Source: Mycobacterium sp. (GTDB lineage Bacteria > Actinomycetota > Actinomycetes > Mycobacteriales > Mycobacteriaceae). Taken from it: a stretch of 64,000 nt of DNA. The position numbers and the translations under genes are program-made. Shown here piece by piece: positions 30,332 through 41,597 of the stretch; within the stretch, counting starts at the first letter, position 1, and every line of letters starts with the position of its first letter. The notes beneath the pieces are model-generated. The model was not told where the DNA came from. It ran no database searches and was given only the letters and a program-made list of their open reading frames with translations. The stretch covers positions 1-64,000 of the forward strand of contig JAHFVD010000040.1 in NCBI GenBank assembly GCA_023264735.1, in the 5' to 3' direction.

Positions 30332-32476
30332 ATGTTGACCCTTAGCCCCAGCCATACGACGGCAGCGCCGGAGCGCAAATCGGGGTTTTATCGCCACGAC
30401 CTCGACGGGCTTCGCGGTGTCGCGATCGCCCTCGTGGCGGTGTTCCACGTGTGGTTTGGGCGTGTCTCGGGTGGCGTCGACGTCTTCCTTGTGTTGTCCG
30501 GTTTCTTCTTCGGCGGGTCGCTGTTGCGCACCGCCCTGAAACCGGACTCGGCGCTGTCCCCCTGGCCAGAGATCCTCCGACTGGTCCGGCGGCTGCTGCC
30601 CACACTCGTCGTCGTGCTTGCCGCCGGGGCGGTGTTGACCATCCTGGTGCAGCCGCAGACGCGCTGGGAGACGTTTGCTGACCAGAGCCTGGCGAGCCTG
30701 GGCTACTTCCAGAACTGGGAGCTGTCGGCTACCGCGTCGAACTATCTCCGCGCCGGTGAGGCGGTCAGTCCGCTGCAGCACATCTGGTCGATGTCCGTTC
30801 AGGGCCAGTTCTACATCGCGATGCTTGCGCTTATCTTCGGGTTTGCCAATCTAGCCCGCCGGCGACTCGGTGCGCGGCTGCGTGTGACGCTTGTGACTTT
30901 GCTGGCTACGCTCGCCGTCGCGTCATTCAGCTTTGCCGCAATCCTGCACGTATCCGATCAGACCGCCGCCTACTACAACAGCTTCGCCCGCGCCTGGGAG
31001 TTACTGCTCGGCACGCTGGTCGGCGCGGTCGTGCCCTACGTGCGATGGCCGATGTGGCTGCGCACCGTGCTGGCCGCGGCCGGACTGGCCGCGATCGTGT
31101 CGTGTGGCGCCTTCATCGACGGGGTCCGGGAGTTCCCCGGCCCGTGGGCGCTGGTACCGGTCGGCGCGACCGTGCTGATGATCCTGGCGGCCGCGAATCG
31201 CCAGGCCAGCCCGTCGGGCCGGGACCGGCTGCCGCTGCCCAGCCGGCTGCTGTCCGCGCGGCCACTGGTGACACTCGGCGCGATGGCCTACTCGCTGTAC
31301 CTCTGGCATTGGCCACTGCTGATCTTCTGGCTGGCCTACACCGACGAAAGCCGGGCCGGCTTCGTCGAAGGCGCGGTGATCCTGGCGATCTCGGGCGTGC
31401 TGGCCTATCTGACGATGCGCTACATCGAGGAACCGCTGCGCTCCGGACGCCGATCGGCGGCGACGGCGACGCCTGCGTCGGTCGCGATCTCCTGGCGTAC
31501 CCGCCTGCGCCGACCGACGATCGCGCTGGGAACCGCGGTGGGCCTGCTCGCGGTGGCGCTGACGGCGACGTCCTTCACCTGGCGCGAACACGTCACCGTG
31601 CAGCGCGCCAACGGCAAGGAACTCGTCGCGCTGACCACCGACAGCTATCCCGGGGCCCGGGCACTGACCCAACATGCCCGGGTGCCGAAGCTGCCGATGC
31701 GGCCCACCGTGCTGGAGGCGCAAACCGATCTGCCCGAGTCGACCAACGACGGTTGTATCAGTGATTTCGACAACACCGACGTCATCAACTGCACCTACGG
31801 CGACAAGCAGGCGACCAGGACGATCGCGCTGGCGGGCGGGTCGCACGCCGAGCACTGGATCACCGCCCTGGACGCCCTTGGCAAGATGCACCACTTCAAG
31901 GTCGTCACCTATCTGAAGATGGGTTGCCCGCTGACCACCGAGGAAACGCCACTCGTGATGGGCGACAACCGGCCCTACCCGAACTGCCACGAGTGGAACC
32001 AAAAGGTGATGGCCAAACTGATCGGCGAGCACCCCAGCTTCGTGTTCACCACGTCGACCCGGCCGTGGAACATCAAACCGGGTGATGTCATGCCGTCGAC
32101 GTACATCGGGATCTGGCAAACCTTGTCGGACAACAAGATTCCGATCCTGGCGATGCGGGACACCCCGTGGCTGGTGCGCAACGGCGCACCCTTCTTCCCG
32201 ACCGATTGTCTGGCCAAGGGCGGCGACGCGGTGTCGTGTGGCATCGACCGTTCCGAGGTGCTCTCCGACCGCAACCAGACCCTGGACTTCCTGCCGATCT
32301 TCCCCCTGATGCGGGTGCTGGACCTCAGTGACGCCGTGTGCCGTGCCGACAAGTGCCGCGCGGTCGAGGGAAATGTGCTGATTTACCACGATTCTCATCA
32401 CATCTCCGCGACCTACATGCGCACACTCATCCCGGAACTGGGCAGACAGATGGGCGCGGCAACCGCGTGGTGGTGA
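30332..32476 (+). CDS. Membrane acyltransferase with C-terminal SGNH-like domain (OafA/YrhL, Rv1565c type)
   Basis: A 714-residue protein. Residues about 20-400 are an Acyltransferase_3 domain with about ten membrane helices, starting YRHDLDGLRGVAIALVAVFHVWF and including LYLWHWPLL and MRYIEEPLR. Residues about 470-714 are an extracytoplasmic SGNH-like domain with GGSHAEHW and a C-terminal YHDSHHIS block. The usual GDSH is GGSH here, as I recall for Rv1565c homologues. Such proteins O-acetylate or acylate cell-envelope glycans; the substrate is not known. It is divergent from bioA and 41 bases before treX. Confidence 0.87.
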   Translation: MLTLSPSHTTAAPERKSGFYRHDLDGLRGVAIALVAVFHVWFGRVSGGVDVFLVLSGFFFGGSLLRTALKPDSALSPWPEILRLVRRLLPTLVVVLAAGAVLTILVQPQTRWETFADQSLASLGYFQNWELSATASNYLRAGEAVSPLQHIWSMSVQGQFYIAMLALIFGFANLARRRLGARLRVTLVTLLATLAVASFSFAAILHVSDQTAAYYNSFARAWELLLGTLVGAVVPYVRWPMWLRTVLAAAGLAAIVSCGAFIDGVREFPGPWALVPVGATVLMILAAANRQASPSGRDRLPLPSRLLSARPLVTLGAMAYSLYLWHWPLLIFWLAYTDESRAGFVEGAVILAISGVLAYLTMRYIEEPLRSGRRSAATATPASVAISWRTRLRRPTIALGTAVGLLAVALTATSFTWREHVTVQRANGKELVALTTDSYPGARALTQHARVPKLPMRPTVLEAQTDLPESTNDGCISDFDNTDVINCTYGDKQATRTIALAGGSHAEHWITALDALGKMHHFKVVTYLKMGCPLTTEETPLVMGDNRPYPNCHEWNQKVMAKLIGEHPSFVFTTSTRPWNIKPGDVMPSTYIGIWQTLSDNKIPILAMRDTPWLVRNGAPFFPTDCLAKGGDAVSCGIDRSEVLSDRNQTLDFLPIFPLMRVLDLSDAVCRADKCRAVEGNVLIYHDSHHISATYMRTLIPELGRQMGAATAWW

Positions 32477-32505
32477 CATCCTGCGCATCCCGTGCGCCAC
32501 GTCGA

Positions 32506-32511
32506 TAAGGT
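32506..32511 (+). promoter_or_regulatory. -10 element for leaderless treX transcription
   Basis: TAAGGT is followed by 6 bases and then the treX ATG, with no ribosome site, the pattern of mycobacterial leaderless promoters. Confidence 0.45.
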
Positions 32512-32517
32512 CGACAG

Positions 32518-34662
<2,145 letters not shown>

Positions 34663-34677
34663 CGGGAACAGGCAGCT

Positions 34678-36975
34678 ATGGCTTACCCGGTGCTGTCCAC
34701 CTATCGCCTTCAGCTACGCGGCCCGTCGGCCGGTGACGCGTTCACCTTCGCCGACGCCGAGAAACTCCTCGACTATCTCGACAGTCTCGGCGTCAGTCAC
34801 CTCTACCTGTCCCCCATCCTGACCGCCGCGCCGGGCTCCACCCACGGCTACGACGTCACCGACCCCACCACGGTGTCCGAGGAGCTGGGCGGACCCGACG
34901 GACTGGCCCGGCTGGCCGAGGCGGCCAAGGCACGCGGCCTGGGGCTGATCGTCGACATCGTGCCCAACCACGTCGGGGTGGACCAGCCCGAGCGCAACCC
35001 GTGGTGGTGGGATGTGCTGCGCAACGGCCGCGAGTCGCCTTACAGCTCGTTCTTTGATATCGATTGGTCCGCCGACCCAGATGGCCGAATTCTCTTGCCC
35101 GTGTTTGGATCTGATGGTGATGTCGCAGATCTCTGGGTGGACGGTGACACGTTGCGGCTCGGCGATCTCGCCTTCCCGATCGCGCCCGGCACCGGTGACG
35201 GCGCCGGGGCGCAGGTGCACGATCGCCAGCACTACAAACTGATCGGCTGGCGCAACGGGGTGTGCGGGTACCGCAGATTTTTCTCCATCACCTCGCTGGC
35301 CGGTCTGCGCCAGGAAGACCCGGCGGTGTTCGAGACATCGCATGCCGAAGTGGCCCGCTGGTTCCGCGACCGGTTGGTGGACGGTGTGCGTATCGATCAC
35401 CCCGACGGCCTGACCGATCCGACCGGATATCTTCACCTGCTGCGCGATCTGGTCGGCCCGCGGGCCTGGATCGTGATCGAGAAGATCCTCAGCGCCGGCG
35501 AGCCATTGGACCCGAGCCTGCCGATCGACGGCACCACCGGATATGACGTCCTGCGCGAGGTGGGTGGCATCTTCGTCGACCCGACCGGTATGCCAGCCCT
35601 GACCGAGTTGGTCGACGCCAGCGGCTTCGACTACGGAGGAGTGCCGGATCTGGTGCGCCAGTTGAAGATCAGCGCGGGCACCACCACGCTGGCCAGTGAG
35701 TTGGCCCGACTGCGCCGCTCGATCGTCGCCGCCGTCGGAGCCGACCACCCGCAGCTGCCCGACGCGGTGGTCGCGCTGCTGGGAGAAGTCGGGGTGTACC
35801 GGTCGGACTACCAGAACTTGTCGGCGCTGCTGTCGGCCGCGATCGCGCACACCGTCACCTCACAGCCGGCCCTGGCCGCACCGCTGGAGCTGGTGTCGGC
35901 CGCGCTGGTGTCCGCCGAACCGGCTGCCCGGCTGCAGCAGCTGTGCGGGGCGATGACGGCAAAAGCGGTGGAGGACTGCTACTTCTACCGCGACCCGCGT
36001 CTGGTGTCGCTCAACGAGGTCGGCGGCGAGCCCGCACACTTCGGCGTGAGCGCCGCGGAGTTCCACCGCAGCGCCGCGGTCCGGGCAGGGCTATGGCCGC
36101 GATCGATGACGACGCTGTCCACCCATGACACCAAGCGCGGCGAGGATGTGCGCGCCCGGATCGGCGTCCTGTCGCAGGTGCCGTCGCTGTGGGCCGAGTT
36201 CGTGGCCAGCTGGCAGACCACCACCCCGGCGCCCGATCCTGCGACCGCACTGTTCCTGTTGCAGAACATCTTCGGAGTGTGGCCGGCCGACGGGCAGCTC
36301 ACCGACGAGTTGCGCGCCCGATTGCATGCCTACACCGAGAAGGCGATCCGCGAAGCCGCGTGGCACACCTCGTGGACCGAACCGGACGCCGAGTTCGAGG
36401 ATGCGGTGCATGGGTGGCTGGACGCGATTCTCGACGGCCCGGTCGCCACCGAGCTCACCGGGCTGGTCGTCCAACTCGAACCGCACGCGCACAGCGACGC
36501 GCTGGGCCAGAAGCTGCTGGCCCTCACCGTCCCCGGCATCCCCGACGTCTACCAGGGCACCGAGTTGTGGGAGGACAGTCTCGTCGACCCCGACAACCGC
36601 AGGCCGGTCGACTACTCGGTGCGCAGCGGTGAGCTGGAACGCTTGTCGCATCCCAAGATTCGGGTCGTGCGAGCCGCACTGCAGGCCCGCCGGGACCGGC
36701 CCGAAACCTTCCTGTCCGGTCACTACCGGCCGGTGCTCGCCACCGGCAACGCCGCACACCACGTCGTGGCCTTCGGCCGCGGTTCCGACGTGTTGGTCGC
36801 GGTCACCCGCTGGACCGTACGGCTGCATCACGACGGCTGGGGTGACACGATTCTGCCGCTGCCGGAAGGGGTCTGGATCGATCGGCTGACCGGTGCGCGC
36901 TTCAGCGGGCAGACGCCCGCCGGTGTGTTGTTCGGTGAATTGCCCGTTGCACTGCTGGAGTCCTCAGATGCCTGA
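34678..36975 (+). CDS. treY: Maltooligosyl trehalose synthase
   Basis: TreY converts the reducing-end alpha-1,4 bond of a maltooligosaccharide to an alpha-1,1 bond. The 765-residue GH13 enzyme has YRLQLRGPSAGDAFTF at the start, DIVPNHVGVD, DGVRIDHPDGL (nucleophile), IEKIL and the C-terminal TVPGIPDVYQGTE motif. It overlaps treZ by 8 bases. Confidence 0.96.
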   Translation: MAYPVLSTYRLQLRGPSAGDAFTFADAEKLLDYLDSLGVSHLYLSPILTAAPGSTHGYDVTDPTTVSEELGGPDGLARLAEAAKARGLGLIVDIVPNHVGVDQPERNPWWWDVLRNGRESPYSSFFDIDWSADPDGRILLPVFGSDGDVADLWVDGDTLRLGDLAFPIAPGTGDGAGAQVHDRQHYKLIGWRNGVCGYRRFFSITSLAGLRQEDPAVFETSHAEVARWFRDRLVDGVRIDHPDGLTDPTGYLHLLRDLVGPRAWIVIEKILSAGEPLDPSLPIDGTTGYDVLREVGGIFVDPTGMPALTELVDASGFDYGGVPDLVRQLKISAGTTTLASELARLRRSIVAAVGADHPQLPDAVVALLGEVGVYRSDYQNLSALLSAAIAHTVTSQPALAAPLELVSAALVSAEPAARLQQLCGAMTAKAVEDCYFYRDPRLVSLNEVGGEPAHFGVSAAEFHRSAAVRAGLWPRSMTTLSTHDTKRGEDVRARIGVLSQVPSLWAEFVASWQTTTPAPDPATALFLLQNIFGVWPADGQLTDELRARLHAYTEKAIREAAWHTSWTEPDAEFEDAVHGWLDAILDGPVATELTGLVVQLEPHAHSDALGQKLLALTVPGIPDVYQGTELWEDSLVDPDNRRPVDYSVRSGELERLSHPKIRVVRAALQARRDRPETFLSGHYRPVLATGNAAHHVVAFGRGSDVLVAVTRWTVRLHHDGWGDTILPLPEGVWIDRLTGARFSGQTPAGVLFGELPVALLESSDA

Positions 36976-38692
36976 ATTCGCGGTGTGGGCGCCTGCGCCC
37001 AAACTGGTGCGCCTCGACATCGACGGGCAGCTCCACGATATGACGGCCGGCGACGACGGCTGGTGGCGCGCCGACATCGAGTGCGCGCCGGACGCCCGAT
37101 ATGGCTTTGTCCTGGACGACGATCCGACCGTCCTGCCTGATCCGCGTTCCGCTCGTCAGCCCGAGGGTGTGCACGAGCGGTCTCAACTCTGGGATGCCGC
37201 GGCGGTGCAGTGGTCGGATCAACACTGGGCGGGCCGCTCGATCGAGGGCACGGTGATCTACGAACTGCACACCGGCACGTTCACTACCGACGGCACCTTC
37301 GATGCCGCGATCGCGAAGCTGGACTACCTGGCGGACCTGGGCGTCGACTTCGTCGAGCTGATGCCCGTCAACGCCTTCAACGGCACCCACGGCTGGGGTT
37401 ACGACGGGGTGCTGTGGTACGCGGTGCACGAACCCTACGGCGGCCCTGACGGTTTGGTGCGCCTGGTGCAGGCCTGCCATGCCCGTGGGCTCGGGGTGCT
37501 GATCGACGCGGTGTTCAACCATTTCGGCCCGTCGGGCAACTACCTGCCCAAATTCGGGCCGTATCTTTCCGCGGTGAGCAACCCGTGGGGCGAAGGTGTC
37601 AACCTGGCCGGGCCGGACGCCGACGAGGTGCGCCGCTACATCATCGAGTGCGCACTGCGCTGGATGCGCGACTTTCACGTCGACGGCCTGCGACTGGACG
37701 CCGTGCACGCCCTCGTCGACAACACCGCGATCCACATCCTCGAGGAACTGGCTACCGAAACCGATGCACTGTCAACGGTTCTGGGCCGGCCGCTGTCGCT
37801 GATCGCCGAGAGCGACCTCAACGATCCCCGGCTGATCACACGCCGGGATCGCGGCGGCTACGGCTTGACCGCGCAATGGGACGACGATATCCATCACGCC
37901 ATCCACACCGCGGTCTCTGGCGAACGCCAGGGCTATTACGCCGATTTCGGCTCGATGGCCACACTGGCCACCACCCTGCAGAACGGCTACTTCCACGCCG
38001 GCACATACTCGTCTTTTCGGCACCGCAGGCACGGCAGGCCGCTGGACACGTCGCTGATCCCGGCCACCCGCCTGATGGCCTACACCACCGATCACGATCA
38101 GGTCGGCAACCGGGCGCTCGGCGACCGGCCGTCGCAGAATCTGGACTACGGCCAGCTCGCGATCAAAGCCGCACTGGCTCTTGGATCACCCTATACCGCA
38201 ATGCTTTTCATGGGCGAGGAATGGGGTTCGTCACACCCGTTCCATTTCTTCAGCTCCCATCCCGAACCCGAGCTGGCGATCGCGACAGCCGAAGGCCGCA
38301 AGGCCGAGTTCGCCGACCACGGCTGGGACGCCGATGATGTTCCCGACCCGCAGGACCCGCAGACGTTCCTGCGGTCCAAGCTGGACTGGGACGAGGTCGA
38401 CGACGGGAAGCATGCTCGGCTCCTGGCGTTCTACCGCGGGCTGATCGCCTTGCGCGACACCGAGCCGGATATGGCCGATCCGTGGCTGACCCACCTGGTG
38501 GTGGACTACGACGAGGACGAGCGGTGGATCGTGATGCGCCGCGGCCACATTGCGATCGCGTGCAACCTCGGTGAGCAAACGGTGGAGGTACCGGTTTCCG
38601 GCGAGGTGGTGCTGGCCTGGGGTGAGCCCGCGGTCGGTGCCCGCGGCACTGCGCTGCCGGGGCATTCGGTGGTGGTGACCCGCGGCAGTTAG
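36968..38692 (+). CDS. treZ: Maltooligosyltrehalose trehalohydrolase
   Basis: TreZ releases free trehalose from maltooligosyl trehalose. The 574-residue GH13 protein has a short N-terminal CBM48-like domain (FAVWAPAPKLVRLDIDG) and the catalytic motifs DAVFNHFGPSGNY, DGLRLDAVHAL and IAESDLND, plus DHDQVGNRALG. The ATG overlaps the treY 3' end by 8 bases; 25 upstream in-frame codons are only the shadow of treY. It completes the glycogen-to-trehalose route. Confidence 0.96.
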   Translation: MPEFAVWAPAPKLVRLDIDGQLHDMTAGDDGWWRADIECAPDARYGFVLDDDPTVLPDPRSARQPEGVHERSQLWDAAAVQWSDQHWAGRSIEGTVIYELHTGTFTTDGTFDAAIAKLDYLADLGVDFVELMPVNAFNGTHGWGYDGVLWYAVHEPYGGPDGLVRLVQACHARGLGVLIDAVFNHFGPSGNYLPKFGPYLSAVSNPWGEGVNLAGPDADEVRRYIIECALRWMRDFHVDGLRLDAVHALVDNTAIHILEELATETDALSTVLGRPLSLIAESDLNDPRLITRRDRGGYGLTAQWDDDIHHAIHTAVSGERQGYYADFGSMATLATTLQNGYFHAGTYSSFRHRRHGRPLDTSLIPATRLMAYTTDHDQVGNRALGDRPSQNLDYGQLAIKAALALGSPYTAMLFMGEEWGSSHPFHFFSSHPEPELAIATAEGRKAEFADHGWDADDVPDPQDPQTFLRSKLDWDEVDDGKHARLLAFYRGLIALRDTEPDMADPWLTHLVVDYDEDERWIVMRRGHIAIACNLGEQTVEVPVSGEVVLAWGEPAVGARGTALPGHSVVVTRGS

Positions 38693-38745
38693 GGCTGTGG
38701 ATAGCGGAACACCTCGTGCCGCAAAGTAGACAACCATACGGCGGT

Positions 38746-39162
38746 ATGACGGATCTATTGCCCATCCCTCCGATGGAGACCGCGACCGACCCCATTGCAT
38801 CGCCCGCCGACTTGCGGGAGCGCTGGCGGGCGCTGATGGGACCGCTCGGATTCGGCGAACGGCTGCTTTGGATTGGCTTCGTCGGACCGGATCGGCGGAT
38901 GCACAAGGCCCTCACCCAGATGCCGATCGGACGCTTGCCCGACCGTTCTGTGATCGAAGAACTGCTAGTGGGCTTGGTGACAGTAGTTCAAGAGTCCGCA
39001 CCCGGAAGCACACTGGCCCTGTTGTTGACCAGACCAGGATCGGACGGGATCAGTGCCGAGGATCGGCGGTGGTCGGAGATCCTCACCGACACGGCGCGCA
39101 GGTCGCGCATGCCATTAGAACCGTTGTTCCGGGCAAACGATTGGGATCTGCGACCGATCTAA
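38746..39162 (+). CDS. Hypothetical protein (138 residues)
   Basis: I do not recognise this gene. The product is soluble, with no signal peptide or membrane segment. It has an N-terminal helical part (ADLRERWRALMGPLGFGERLLWIGFVG) and an alternating strand/helix pattern with the hydrophobic strand TLALLLTRPG. A GTG 10 codons upstream is an alternative start. It follows treZ by 53 bases and ends 17 bases before vapB, on the same strand. Base composition is like the neighbours, so it is probably a real conserved mycobacterial gene. Confidence 0.6.
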   Translation: MTDLLPIPPMETATDPIASPADLRERWRALMGPLGFGERLLWIGFVGPDRRMHKALTQMPIGRLPDRSVIEELLVGLVTVVQESAPGSTLALLLTRPGSDGISAEDRRWSEILTDTARRSRMPLEPLFRANDWDLRPI

Positions 39163-39179
39163 GTGCTACCATGTGCTAC
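39163..39179 (+). promoter_or_regulatory. vapBC promoter with GTGCTAC direct repeat
   Basis: GTGCTAC occurs twice with a 10-base period, one helical turn, immediately before the vapB ATG. TACCAT within it fits a -10 element 7 bases from that ATG, predicting a leaderless vapBC mRNA. The repeat is a candidate site for autorepression by the VapBC complex. Confidence 0.45.
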
Positions 39180-39446
39180 ATGCATCGCATTGGATTGCGC
39201 GAATTGCGCCAGCATGCGAGCCAGTACGTCGACCGAGCCGCCGGCGGCGAACCGATCGAGATCACCGTCCGGGGACGACTCGTCGCGATGCTGGTGCCGG
39301 CCGGCGAAGGAACCTGGGAAGAACTGATCCTTCGTGGCGAGGTCGCGCCCGCACCCTCCGGCCAAGACCTGCTTGACGAGCCTGCACGGGACTACGGATT
39401 CGATGCGTCGGCAGCATTGCTCCAATTGCGCGATGATGAGCGCTGA
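39180..39446 (+). CDS. vapB: Antitoxin of the type II VapBC pair (Phd/YefM-like)
   Basis: An 88-residue antitoxin. The N-terminal MHRIGLRELRQHASQYVDRAAGGEPIEITVRGRLVAMLVP is a Phd/YefM-type DNA-binding fold. The acidic C-terminal half (EEL...LLDEPARDYGF) would wrap the toxin. The ATG is chosen because a -10 element sits 7 bases before it; an in-frame ATG three codons earlier is possible. It overlaps vapC by one base (TGATG). Position near treZ and ilvA matches vapBC11 of M. tuberculosis. Confidence 0.88.
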   Translation: MHRIGLRELRQHASQYVDRAAGGEPIEITVRGRLVAMLVPAGEGTWEELILRGEVAPAPSGQDLLDEPARDYGFDASAALLQLRDDER

Positions 39447-39841
39447 TGCAGCTCTATCTTGACACTTCCGCGCTGGTGAAGCTGATCGTGATCGAGCGCG
39501 AAACATCGGCGTTACGAACGTATTTGAGGGAGTGCGCCGACGATGTACGATTCACCGCCGCGCTCACGCGCACCGAGCTGCTGCGAGCGGTCCGGCGCAG
39601 CGGCTCATTCGAACTCGCCGGGCATGCTCATCGGGTGCTGGGCAGGCTCGACGTGGTCGCATTAACCAACCGATTACTGGACGAAGCCGGTTCTGTCGGG
39701 CCACCCGAGCTGAGGACCTTGGATGCCATCCACCTCGCGGCCGCACGCACTGCGCCTGCGTTGCGCGGACTCGTCACCTACGACCTTCGGTTGGCCGCGG
39801 CCGCTGGGGCTGTTGGCGTCAGCGTCGCTAGCCCGCGATAG
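39446..39841 (+). CDS. vapC: PIN-domain ribonuclease toxin VapC
   Basis: A 131-residue PIN-domain toxin. The acidic metal-binding quartet is visible: Asp6 (YLDTSALVKL), Glu44 (TRTELLR), Asp93 (TLDAIHLAAA) and Asp113 (TYDLRLA). VapC toxins cleave specific RNAs, often tRNA or rRNA; the target cannot be read from sequence. All catalytic residues are intact, so the toxin is probably active. Confidence 0.92.
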   Translation: MQLYLDTSALVKLIVIERETSALRTYLRECADDVRFTAALTRTELLRAVRRSGSFELAGHAHRVLGRLDVVALTNRLLDEAGSVGPPELRTLDAIHLAAARTAPALRGLVTYDLRLAAAAGAVGVSVASPR

Positions 39842-39848
39842 CCGCCGG

Positions 39849-41129
39849 TTAGGTCAGATACCGGTAGGCCGGCGAGCCGGGCTCCAGCGCTTCGACGTGA
39901 ATGCCCGAGGCGGCCATCCGCGCCCGCAGCCCGTCGAGCCCGGTGGCCGAGCCGAGCTCGACGCCGACCAAAGCCTCACCGGTTTCCCGGTTGTTGCGCT
40001 TGACGTACTCGAACAGCGTGATGTCGTCGTTCGGCCCGAGCACCTCGTCGAGGAACCGGCGCAACGCGCCCGGCTCCTGCGGGAAGTCCACCAGGAAGTA
40101 GTGCTTGAGTCCGAGGTGCACCAGCGACCGCTCGAGCACCTCGCCGTAGCGCGACACGTCGTTGTTGCCACCGGAGATCAGGCACACGACCGTCGACCCG
40201 GGGGCAACGTCGGCTTCCAGCAGCCCGGCCACCGACAGCGCCCCGGCAGGTTCGGCGATGATGCCTTCGTTCTGGTACAGGTCGAGCATCGCGGTGCACA
40301 CCGCGCCCTCATCGACCGTGGTGACCGACACCATGTCGCCGGCCGCAGCCAGCGCCTGATACGGCAGCGCACCGATCTGTTTGACCGCCGCCCCGTCGAC
40401 GAACTGGTCGACATGTTCCAAGGTGACCGGACCGCCGGCGGCCAGCGCCGCGATCATCGACGCCGCACCAGCGGGCTCGACGCCGAGCACCGCGGTGTTC
40501 GTCGTCCGCTCGGCCAGGTACGTGGTGATCCCGGCGATGCACCCGCCGCCACCGACCGGCACGACCACCAGGTCCGGCTCGCCGTCGATCTGCTCGAGGA
40601 TCTCGACCGCGATCGTGCCCTGCCCGGCCATCGTGCGCGCATCGTCGAACGGTGGCACCAGCGTGGCGCCGGTCCGCGCGACATCCTCCAGCGCGGCGTC
40701 GGCGGCCAGGTCGTAGGTACTGCCACCGACGATCAGCTCGATGAACTCGCCGCCGTGATAGCGGATGCGGTCACGCTTCTGCTTGGGGGTCTTGGCCGGC
40801 ACATAGACCCGGCCGTGCACGCCCATCGAACGGCAGGCCAGCGCAAAACCCTGCGCATGGTTACCGGCCGACGAGCACACCACCCCGGCGGTGAGCTCGG
40901 CCTCGGAGAGTTGCCGCAGCAGGTTGTAGGCGCCGCGCACCTTGTAGGACCGCACACTCTGCAGGTCCTCACGCTTGAGGTACACCTCGGCGCCGGTGGC
41001 CTGCGAGAGCCGGTCGCTGTGCTGCAGCGGGCTCTGGCTGACCACGCCGGAAATTCGCCGCGCAGCCTCATCGATGTCAGCCGCGGATAGCGGCGCTGAC
41101 AGTCGTTGCTGGCTCAGATCGGCGGACAC
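39849..41129 (-). CDS. ilvA: Threonine ammonia-lyase (biosynthetic threonine dehydratase)
   Basis: IlvA deaminates threonine to 2-oxobutanoate, the committed step of isoleucine synthesis. The 426-residue PLP enzyme has the lysine in SVRSYKVRGAYN, the SSAGNHAQGFA motif, the glycine loop VPVGGGGCIAG, and a C-terminal ACT-like regulatory domain from about residue 330. It begins with GTG, and the ribosome site is weak. It is convergent with vapC, 7 bases apart. Confidence 0.95.
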   Translation of the reverse strand: MSADLSQQRLSAPLSAADIDEAARRISGVVSQSPLQHSDRLSQATGAEVYLKREDLQSVRSYKVRGAYNLLRQLSEAELTAGVVCSSAGNHAQGFALACRSMGVHGRVYVPAKTPKQKRDRIRYHGGEFIELIVGGSTYDLAADAALEDVARTGATLVPPFDDARTMAGQGTIAVEILEQIDGEPDLVVVPVGGGGCIAGITTYLAERTTNTAVLGVEPAGAASMIAALAAGGPVTLEHVDQFVDGAAVKQIGALPYQALAAAGDMVSVTTVDEGAVCTAMLDLYQNEGIIAEPAGALSVAGLLEADVAPGSTVVCLISGGNNDVSRYGEVLERSLVHLGLKHYFLVDFPQEPGALRRFLDEVLGPNDDITLFEYVKRNNRETGEALVGVELGSATGLDGLRARMAASGIHVEALEPGSPAYRYLT

Positions 41130-41159
41130 CCGCTCAATGGTGCCACCATCTGGGGCTAA

Positions 41160-41597
41160 TCAGAGAATCGGGGTGAGCACGAACACCGGGATCTGGCGGT
41201 CGGTTTTCTGCTGGTATTCGGCGTAGTCGGGCCACGCCTCGACCGCGCGCTCCCACCAGGCGGCCTTCTCGTCGCCGAAGATCTCCCGCGCCCCGTATTC
41301 GCCGTGGGTAGTGCCGTCCTGCAGCTCTACCTCCGGGTGGGCCTTGATGTTGTAGTACCAGACCGGGTTCTTCGGGGCGCCGCCGAGCGAGGCGACGACG
41401 GCATAGTCGCCTTCGTGCTCGACCCGCATCAGCGGAGTCTTGCGGATCTTGCCGGTCTTGGCCCCGACGGTGGTCAGCAGGATGACGGGCCTGCCCTTGA
41501 GCTCGGTGCCGTCTGTCCCGCCCGACGACATGATCAGCTCGGCGTTTTCGCGCGCCCAGTCCGAAGAACTGGGTTCGTAATCTCCAGTCAGTGGCAT
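41160..41597 (-). CDS. Deazaflavin (F420)-dependent nitroreductase family protein (Rv1558 type)
   Basis: A 145-residue Ddn/FDOR-A protein with the family core [46 protein letters not shown] and a C-terminal PVFVLTPI strand. It is predicted to bind F420 and reduce an unknown substrate. The ATG chosen (MPLTGDY) overlaps the 3' end of the chelatase gene by 10 bases. It is the last gene of a minus-strand run and precedes ilvA. Confidence 0.88.
   Translation of the reverse strand: MPLTGDYEPSSSDWARENAELIMSSGGTDGTELKGRPVILLTTVGAKTGKIRKTPLMRVEHEGDYAVVASLGGAPKNPVWYYNIKAHPEVELQDGTTHGEYGAREIFGDEKAAWWERAVEAWPDYAEYQQKTDRQIPVFVLTPIL

Noticed and set aside
41138..41148. TGGTG-C-CACCA palindrome between ilvA and the Ddn-like gene
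   Set aside because: Too short and common in GC-rich DNA to call a terminator or operator.
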